Shown one piece after another: positions 6,472-10,663 of a stretch of DNA of 10,663 nucleotides (positions within the stretch are counted from its first letter, which is position 1; each line of letters opens with the position of its first letter). The stretch is from Flintibacter faecis (GTDB taxonomy: Bacteria; Bacillota; Clostridia; Oscillospirales; Oscillospiraceae), in assembly GCF_014287875.1 (NCBI RefSeq), contig NZ_JACOPN010000017.1:1-10663 (forward strand), given 5' to 3'. The notes beneath the pieces were generated by a model that saw only the letters and a list, made by a program, of their open reading frames with translations, searched no databases and was not told the origin of the DNA. The translations under genes were made by a program, and so were the position numbers.

Positions 6472-6520
6472 AAAAACCGCTGTTACATGGTTTGTTGGTT
6501 TCCATGTAGCAGCGGTTTTT
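6472..6520. terminator. Strong bidirectional rho-independent terminator
   Basis: A 19-bp stem (AAAAACCGCTGTTACATGG paired with the reverse complement ending CAGCGGTTTTT; one G-T wobble) with an 11-nt loop, flanked by A5 and T5. It starts 2 nt after the XRE stop and 10 nt beyond the stop of the convergent DUF1835 gene, so it serves both. Confidence 0.96.
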
Positions 6521-6530
6521 GCTGTGGTTA

Positions 6531-7493
6531 TTATTTCATTCGTTTTCTTAATATCCGGCGATAATTTGTTTCTCCCTTTGGTGCGTCCTGTATAATTTCC
6601 AACACACCATCTTCAAGCATTTTATCAATGCGATTAGAAATCCATACATCACTAATTCCAAGTTGATATTTTCCTAAAACATTACCTATAACAATAGCCA
6701 TTTTGAATTGCTCTGGCTGTTCCGCAATTTCACGAAGAATGAAACTATCATATATATCTTCTGAAACACTTTGCAATTTACCATTTAGCATTGCACGCAA
6801 AGGTGCATTTTCATTTTGAAGTTGATTCCATTTCATAGCACAAGCTGAAAGAAATACAGGCTTAGCTTTTTCTTGTAGAGTTATATATTTTCCCCATTCG
6901 CCAGGAGAAACCTCACCCCATGCTATTTTGGATGTCATAGTATTTTCTTTTCCATATTCCCAGGCAGGTAACTTAACCAAATAAATTGTTGTCTGACAGT
7001 TTAATGGTCGAAGTTGTTTCATAAGCCAGTACATACCGCAAAGTTCATCCGGATTATAGCTATACCAAATACGAACTTCTTCCCCAGCTACATATCGTTC
7101 AATAACCGAAGACAATGTAGTTTTAATTTTCTGTATTTTTTCTTCAACCTGATAGTCTAAATCCTCTACAAACCAGACAGACAGCATTTTCTTGAGAACA
7201 TTTTTCCGCTGTTCGCCAATTCCATTATCAGAAATATCTCCCACACTAAGAGCCATATCAAAACAATAAACATCACTGCTCTTGCCTCCCAATGGAATAG
7301 CATTCTCCCAAGCAATATGTTCTTGTTCCTGTGCTTGAATTTGTGCTTCTTTCATTTCATCTGAAGATGGAACACTCCCATCTTCGTGCCTCATAAAGAC
7401 CGAAACTGCACTTCCTCTATACTTTCCCTTACCGTAAGTTTGGGCAATTTTCAAACTTCCACAGGCACTTTCACCAAATACAATTTCAATCAT
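6531..7493 (-). CDS. DUF1835/DUF3658 domain protein
   Basis: 320-aa protein. The N-terminal half matches my knowledge of DUF1835: IVFGESACGSLKIA at the start, CFDMALSVGDIS near residue 77, and VRIWYSYNPDELCGMYWLMKQL (about 140-162), the region where the family has a W-x-x-x-D-x-x-C/Q core. The C-terminal third (about 245-320) fits DUF3658: DSFILREIA, then a winged-helix-like ISDVWISNRIDKMLEDGVLEI. The biochemical function of these domains is not established as far as I know. ATG 7493 has GGAGG 8 nt upstream and lies only 16 bp after the tnpV stop, so it is the last gene of the XRE-tnpV operon. Clearly more A+T-rich than tnpV and the XRE genes, suggesting a separately acquired cargo gene. No break seen. 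Confidence 0.85.
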   Translation of the reverse strand: MIEIVFGESACGSLKIAQTYGKGKYRGSAVSVFMRHEDGSVPSSDEMKEAQIQAQEQEHIAWENAIPLGGKSSDVYCFDMALSVGDISDNGIGEQRKNVLKKMLSVWFVEDLDYQVEEKIQKIKTTLSSVIERYVAGEEVRIWYSYNPDELCGMYWLMKQLRPLNCQTTIYLVKLPAWEYGKENTMTSKIAWGEVSPGEWGKYITLQEKAKPVFLSACAMKWNQLQNENAPLRAMLNGKLQSVSEDIYDSFILREIAEQPEQFKMAIVIGNVLGKYQLGISDVWISNRIDKMLEDGVLEIIQDAPKGETNYRRILRKRMK

Positions 7494-7509
7494 CTTATAT
7501 ACCTCCGAT

Positions 7510-7899
7510 TTAATTACTCCCGTATGAATAAATTATATCATGCAAAACAATTTCTTCTGCCCGGTTGTGAATGTTATTACAACGCTGCACCCATTCCATT
7601 TGTTGAGTTCGCTTCAATTCCTCTGTCACGCCCTCGGTGGCTTTCATCTGCTCCATGATAGTGTCTAACCGTTCCTGTGCCTGTTCGTTCAGGTCTGCAA
7701 GATATGTCCACAATTCTCCGGTCAGTATCAATGTATTCAATCTAGCTGGGTGGACTTCCCTTAAATATTCCCGGTGCATCCGTCCGTACTTTCCGATAGG
7801 GCGGTGTTCTTCTGGCAGTTTCAAATCTGGGATGTAGTAATCTCCGACAAGGATATAATCAATTCCGTTTTCTGTTATTCTTGGTTTCAATTCGCTCAT
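7510..7899 (-). CDS. tnpV: TnpV family transposon protein
   Basis: 129-aa protein of the TnpV family first described in the Tn4451/Tn4453 transposons of clostridia. Its hallmark is GDYYIPDLKLPEEHRPIGKY at residues 19-38, followed by GRMHREYLREVHP; the rest is helical (GVTEELKRTQQMEWVQ), ending in an IVLHDIIYS helix. The function of TnpV is unknown. It has a good ribosome-binding site (GGAGG 8 nt before ATG 7899) placed inside the upstream XRE gene, with which it overlaps by 41 bp. In Tn4451 the gene accompanies the large serine recombinase tnpX; no recombinase is present in this window. Confidence 0.92.
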   Translation of the reverse strand: MSELKPRITENGIDYILVGDYYIPDLKLPEEHRPIGKYGRMHREYLREVHPARLNTLILTGELWTYLADLNEQAQERLDTIMEQMKATEGVTEELKRTQQMEWVQRCNNIHNRAEEIVLHDIIYSYGSN

Positions 7900-8131
7900 G
7901 TTCCTTACCTCCTGTGGAAGCAGGCTCGTCTGGTACTAACTCAATCACATCGGCAATCTCACAATTCAGCGTTTCGCAGATACGGGCTAATGTGTCCATG
8001 CTGATGTGCTTTCCCTCTTTGCTCATGTTGGCAATCATATTCGTTGTCATACCGGCGGCAAGCCTTAAATCTTCTTTTCTCATATCACGCTCTAACAGTG
8101 TATGCCAGAGTGGTTTATAGCTGATGTGCAT
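7859..8131 (-). CDS. Small XRE/Cro-type regulator (HTH_26-like)
   Basis: 90-aa protein made almost entirely of one helix-turn-helix domain: YKPLWHTLLERDMRKEDL, AAGMTTNMIANMSKEG, MDTLARICETLNCEIADVIEL, followed by a basic tail. The start is ATG 8131 (AGGCAGGA upstream). The frame is open another 30 codons upstream but that part covers the promoter and leader hairpin, so it is not coding. First gene of the XRE-tnpV-DUF1835 operon; likely represses its own promoter through the palindrome at 8210-8223. Confidence 0.9.
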   Translation of the reverse strand: MHISYKPLWHTLLERDMRKEDLRLAAGMTTNMIANMSKEGKHISMDTLARICETLNCEIADVIELVPDEPASTGGKEHERIETKNNRKRN

Positions 8132-8160
8132 ATTGTTTTCCTGCCTTTCTATCCATACCA

Positions 8161-8178
8161 CCGGGGCGGCTGCCCCGG
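8161..8178 (-). promoter_or_regulatory. GC-rich leader hairpin in the XRE-tnpV operon
   Basis: CCGGGGC-4 nt-GCCCCGG, a perfect 7-bp G+C stem between the promoter (8195-8223) and the first gene's ribosome-binding site. It has no T-run, so it is not a standard terminator. It would sit in the 5' untranslated RNA and may protect the message or modulate translation. Confidence 0.6.
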
Positions 8179-8194
8179 CAGGAACTTTTCTCTT

Positions 8195-8223
8195 ATTATA
8201 GCACCAATCTTGTGAAATCACAA
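8195..8223 (-). promoter_or_regulatory. Promoter with palindromic operator for the XRE-tnpV-DUF1835 operon
   Basis: Minus strand: -35 TTGTGA (8223-8218), 17-nt spacer, -10 TATAAT (8200-8195), a near-ideal vegetative promoter. The -35 box is one arm of a perfect palindrome TTGTGA-TT-TCACAA (8210-8223), so a dimeric repressor bound there would occlude RNA polymerase. The first gene of the operon encodes a Cro-like protein, the natural candidate. Confidence 0.8.
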
Positions 8224-8285
8224 TTTATTCTTGTAGCCTGCCGCTGATACCGTCTGGATTGGTTTTTCCTTTCTTTTTGTTCCCT

Positions 8286-8444
8286 TTAATTAGCCATGAA
8301 CTGTTTCATACCCTGACTCTTGGAGCCCGGGTTATCCGAGCCGTAGCCCTCCAGCAGATTAACCACGCCCCACACGCCAAGGCCAGCACCGAGAGCAATA
8401 ACGAGGGTCTGTAAAGTGTCGATTGCAGATGAGAAAAATGCCAT
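8286..8444 (-). CDS. Maff2-family small membrane protein, apparently C-terminally truncated
   Basis: 52-aa product starting MAFFSSAIDTLQTLVIALGA. It is the Maff2 family of small hydrophobic proteins encoded in conjugation clusters of Clostridia elements just after virD4/traG. One membrane segment (about 10-30) is followed by the family core LLEGYGSDNPGSKSQG. From memory, family members continue with a Gly-rich turn and a second hydrophobic helix (about 60-70 aa); here the frame stops right after MKQFMAN. ATG 8444 has GGAGG 5 nt upstream; an in-frame ATG at 8456 precedes that site. Too short for ordinary ORF length limits, but the family match is clear. The stop lies close to the start of unrelated sequence leading to the XRE-tnpV promoter, suggesting a recombination junction near 8290. 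Confidence 0.8.
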   Translation of the reverse strand: MAFFSSAIDTLQTLVIALGAGLGVWGVVNLLEGYGSDNPGSKSQGMKQFMAN

Positions 8445-8479
8445 ATAAGCCTCCATTTCTCCGGGATTTTCCCGGTAAC

Positions 8480-8505
8480 AAAAAAGCCGCCCTTGCAGGC
8501 GGCAG
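8480..8505 (-). terminator. Rho-independent terminator after the virD4 remnant
   Basis: Minus-strand GCCGCC-6 nt-GGCGGC followed immediately by TTTTTT. It lies about 35 bp after the virD4 stop and before the Maff2 ribosome-binding site. A second small hairpin, CCGGGA-TTT-TCCCGG (8461-8475), follows it. Confidence 0.9.
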
Positions 8506-8539
8506 GTTACAAACTTCGGGACACTTTGTCTCGAAGCGT

Positions 8540-9436
8540 TTATGCAAAGGCGTCTGGATCGTCGATGTCATCATAGTTGAGGATGTCCTCGTCCTCTTCC
8601 GTGAGCGCATCGTCCGGCACAGTCACCTCATACATCGTACACGCCTCGTTCAGACCGGGCCGCCTGCGGCGGTTAATGAGCCTGTCGAGGTCAAAAGCGT
8701 TTTTCTGTTTATCGGCCTCCGCTGTATAACGGTAGTTCGGATGCCGTTTCAGATCATACTTGGGAGAGAAGAACGGGGGCAGGCCCCGAAGCTGCAAAAT
8801 ACATTTGTCTCCCGGCATGGTTGCAAGTTCGGCTGGGGTCATCAGTTCCCGGCCCAGCCGCTGGGTATTTTGACTGTAGCTTTCCGACTGACCACGGGAG
8901 CGGCTGTCAGTCTGCATACTGATTGTGGCTTTTCCCAGCCAGTTCTCGGATATTTCCTTGATGGTGCTGGCTTCGCGGCCACCGAGGAACACCACGCTAT
9001 CCATGTTGCCGAGGATTGTCTCGGCGTGTTTATCGTAAATGGCCTTGCACTGTGCCAACTGTTGATACAGCAGGCAAAGACTCACCTCGCGGGAGCGGAT
9101 AACCGCGACCAGCTTTTCGAGCTGGGGCACCTGTCCCGTGTTGGCTGCCTCGTCCCACAGCACTCGTACATGGTGCGGCAGGCGGCCACCGTGAACATTG
9201 TCCGCCCGTTCACACAGGAGGTTGAACATCTGCGAAAAAGCAAGCGCCACTAAAAAGTTGTAGGTCTGCGTGGTATCGGAAATAATGAAGAATACCGCCG
9301 TTTTCCGATCTCCGATGCGGTCAAGCTCCAATTCGTCATAGGCCATGACTTCACGAAGCTGCGGGATGTCAAAGGGAGCCAGCCGCGCACCGCAGGAAAT
9401 TAAAATGCTTTTTGCCGTCTTGCCAGAGACGAAAAG
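8540..9436 (-). pseudogene. VirD4/TraG-type coupling protein, C-terminal remnant
   Basis: Intact members (about 600 aa) are inner-membrane hexameric ATPases that hand the relaxase-DNA complex to the type IV secretion channel. Here only the C-terminal part survives. The frame opens at 9436, becomes recognisable at SGKTAKSILISCGARLAPFD, and runs to 8540 through VLWDEAANTG (Walker B), AVIRSREVSLCLLYQQLAQ, GNMDSVVFLGG and KCILQLRGLPPFFSPKYDL to an acidic tail. The N-terminal membrane segments and Walker A are missing; an in-frame TGA at 9437-9439 and then tnpW lie where they should be. The SGKT at the start is not the Walker A of this family. An internal ATG (9346) exists without a good ribosome-binding site, so a short product is possible but could not work as a coupling protein. 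The rest reads without stops, so the truncation is probably recent. Confidence 0.88.
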
Positions 9437-9462
9437 TCAAGGACTTTTTCATCAAATTCAAA

Positions 9463-9488
9463 AAGAAGTCACATTTTGCGGACTTCTT
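9463..9488 (-). terminator. Possible terminator overlapping the end of tnpW
   Basis: Minus-strand stem AAGAAGTC-10 nt-GACTTCTT (8 bp, perfect) followed by a run of T. It spans the tnpW stop codon (9471-9469). It is G+C-poor, so its strength is doubtful. Confidence 0.45.
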
Positions 9489-9627
9489 CACGGAGCATAC
9501 GCTTGATTTTGTCCTCCATCGTCTCCTTGGCGGTCTCGCTGAAATGGACACGGACGATATAGGTGGTCTTGCCAATCTGCTTTCTGACAGTCGGGCAAGT
9601 GGCGGTGTTGGTTGCGGTATTGTTCAT
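9469..9627 (-). CDS. tnpW: TnpW family small protein
   Basis: 52-aa protein of the TnpW family, known from Tn4451-type transposons and widespread in Clostridia conjugative elements. It shows the typical CPTVRKQIGKTTYIVRVHFS core (residues 11-30) followed by a charged helix (ETMEDKIKRMLREEV). Function unknown. ATG 9627 has GGAGG 7 nt upstream. It is a separate small transcript or the tail of the helicase operon, with hairpins on both sides. Its 3' end abuts the truncated virD4, so the junction of the rearrangement lies within about 40 bp of its stop. Confidence 0.88.
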   Translation of the reverse strand: MNNTATNTATCPTVRKQIGKTTYIVRVHFSETAKETMEDKIKRMLREEVRKM

Positions 9628-9647
9628 TCAAAATCCTCCTGTAAATG

Positions 9648-9678
9648 AAAAATGCCCGGTGACTGTTCATCATCGGGC
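9648..9678 (-). terminator. Rho-independent terminator between the helicase gene and tnpW
   Basis: Minus-strand stem GCCCG-a-TGA paired with TCA-c-CGGGC (8 pairs, one mismatch), followed by ATTTTTC. It lies about 90 bp after the helicase stop and 20 bp before the tnpW start. Confidence 0.65.
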
Positions 9679-9692
9679 GGTGTCGGTATGAG

Positions 9693-9764
9693 GGAACAAG
9701 GCAAGGCGGCAACATTAAGGTATCTATAAAAACCTTGCCGTCTTTGCCACGCTTGCCGTGTTCC
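9693..9764. repeat. Long imperfect inverted repeat after the helicase gene
   Basis: Outer arms GGAACAAGGCAAG (9693-9705) and CTTGCCGTGTTCC (9752-9764) pair with one mismatch. Inner pairs GGCAA/TTGCC and AAGGT/ACCTT extend the structure. It starts 5 nt after the helicase stop. No T-run on the minus strand; it could stabilise the 3' end of the message or be a protein site. Confidence 0.55.
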
Positions 9765-9769
9765 TGTTG

Positions 9770-10663
9770 TCAGTCTCGGAGATAGCAAACCCATACTGTG
9801 CCGTCTTTCTCGGTCACAAGTCTGTCTCCGATACGGCTTTTTGCCGTTCTCATGGTGCGTGAGGAAATCCCACGCTCATTGACTGCCTTTTCCAGCTCTG
9901 CACTCGGCATACGATTTCCGTCCGCAAGCAGTTCCAGAATAAGCATTTGCGCCTGTGCGGTCTTGCTTTCCGTCTTGGCTGTGTCTGTCCCGTCAAGAAG
10001 CTCGTCAGCGGTAATGTCATAAGCCCCTATCCACTCAAAACCTTTCTCATCTCCCAGAGAAAAGGCAAGGGACTGTCCGGGCGGCGCAAGGGAGCTTTTC
10101 TCATGGATAAGCACCCTCGTTGTCGGAATGTCCTTCAGCTTGCCAATAAACAGCAGACTGCGGACTGCCGCCGTAATGTCGATAGACCCCAATCCCCGGT
10201 AGGTGCTTTGCGTTCCTGCGGCTTTGTTCAGGTGTCCGATCAGCACGATAGCGCACCCAGTAGCCTGTGCAATGTCTCCCAGACTGCGGAAGATGGGACG
10301 GACTTCATTTGCCCGGTTCATGTCCACATCTGCGCCCAGAAACGCCTGTACCGGGTCAATGATAACAAGCCTTGCGTTGTTCTCACGGATTGCCCTTGCT
10401 ATGCGCTCATCGGCAAGGGTCAGAGGTGCGTCCCTGTCATCAATGACAAGCACTCGTTCAAGGTCTGCGTCCGCTTCTATCAGTCGGGGCTTGACGGTAT
10501 CGCCCAGACCGTCCTCGGCAGTTTGATAGATGATATTGAAAGGCTCAAGTGTCTCCATACCGGGCAAAGGCTTTCGATTGGTGCAAGCCGCCGCAAGGCG
10601 CATGGCAAAGTAGGTCTTGCCCTCGCCGGGATTGCCCTGGATAATTGTCAGCTTTCCAAATGG
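9770..10663 (-). CDS. RepA-like AAA/RecA-fold replicative helicase, 5' end beyond window
   Basis: About 298 codons visible; the start is beyond the right edge. It resembles the hexameric RepA helicase of RSF1010 and AAA_25 proteins. The Walker A GNPGEGKTY lies in the DNA between 10603 and the edge, so the ATG at 10603 is internal. Walker B follows as ARLVIIDPVQAFLG, then VLIGHLNK and the conserved GLGSIDITAAVRSLLF. The last 75 residues (AQAQMLILELLADGNRMPSAELEKAV, ISSRTMRTAKSRIG) form a winged-helix domain common at the end of these element-encoded ATPases. Predicted to unwind DNA at the element's replication origin. It is upstream of tnpW, as often in Clostridia conjugative elements. No breaks seen. 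Confidence 0.92.
   Translation of the reverse strand, partial: PFGKLTIIQGNPGEGKTYFAMRLAAACTNRKPLPGMETLEPFNIIYQTAEDGLGDTVKPRLIEADADLERVLVIDDRDAPLTLADERIARAIRENNARLVIIDPVQAFLGADVDMNRANEVRPIFRSLGDIAQATGCAIVLIGHLNKAAGTQSTYRGLGSIDITAAVRSLLFIGKLKDIPTTRVLIHEKSSLAPPGQSLAFSLGDEKGFEWIGAYDITADELLDGTDTAKTESKTAQAQMLILELLADGNRMPSAELEKAVNERGISSRTMRTAKSRIGDRLVTEKDGTVWVCYLRD

Noticed and set aside
8423..9253. A 276-codon open frame on the plus strand
   Set aside because: Opposite strand of the virD4 remnant; the minus-strand product is unmistakable.
9411..9436. SGKT near the start of the virD4 remnant as a Walker A motif
   Set aside because: In this family Walker A lies far upstream near the membrane segments; SGKTAKS belongs to the conserved mid-region and lacks the GxxxxGK pattern.
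1..10663. CRISPR arrays, tRNA, rRNA or complete insertion sequences
   Set aside because: No regularly spaced repeats, no tRNA- or rRNA-like stretch, and no transposase frame with terminal inverted repeats were seen.

Overview
The window looks like accessory DNA from a gut-type Clostridia (Lachnospiraceae/Ruminococcaceae-like Bacillota). The evidence is the gene set (MobA/MobL relaxase, DUF3847, CHC2 primase, VapE, VirD4/TraG, Maff2, TnpV, TnpW), the strong AAGGAGG ribosome-binding sites, the frequent TTG/GTG starts and the many hairpin-plus-T terminators. No housekeeping gene is visible. This is family recognition by eye; no database was searched. Nearly everything is on the minus strand, so the genes read from right to left.

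Right part (8.3-10.66 kb). A RecA/AAA-type RepA-like helicase enters from the right edge and ends at 9770. It is followed by structured DNA, a terminator and the small gene tnpW. Next comes a relic of a conjugation cluster: the C-terminal half of a VirD4/TraG coupling protein with its N-terminal half and Walker A missing, a terminator, and a Maff2 membrane-peptide gene that looks cut short at 52 codons.

Middle part (6.5-8.25 kb). A minus-strand operon starts from a clear promoter whose -35 box lies inside a perfect palindrome. It encodes a small XRE regulator, TnpV, and an A+T-rich DUF1835/DUF3658 protein that looks like cargo. It meets a convergent plus-strand XRE regulator gene (5663-6469) at a strong bidirectional terminator. 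The promoter of that plus gene is also embedded in a palindrome.

Left part (1-5.6 kb). A mobilisation and replication module reads leftward: a structured leader with overlapping tiny ORFs, a Cys-rich 62-aa protein, a RepA_N-like winged-helix protein and DUF3847. A recognisable MOBQ/IncQ-type oriT follows (inverted repeat, then TAATTGCGCCCT). Then come an A+T-rich membrane-protein gene that appears inserted between oriT and the relaxase, the MobA/MobL relaxase, a CHC2 primase fragment-type protein, and a VapE-like helicase running off the left edge.

How it fits together (inference). Relaxase plus oriT would make the DNA mobilisable. CHC2, VapE and the RepA-like proteins would supply replication functions. 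The coupling protein is broken and no VirB4 is present, so transfer would need a helper conjugation system or genes outside the window. No integrase or recombinase is in the window. Two A+T-rich genes of unknown function are the likeliest cargo. I see no CRISPR array, tRNA or rRNA.
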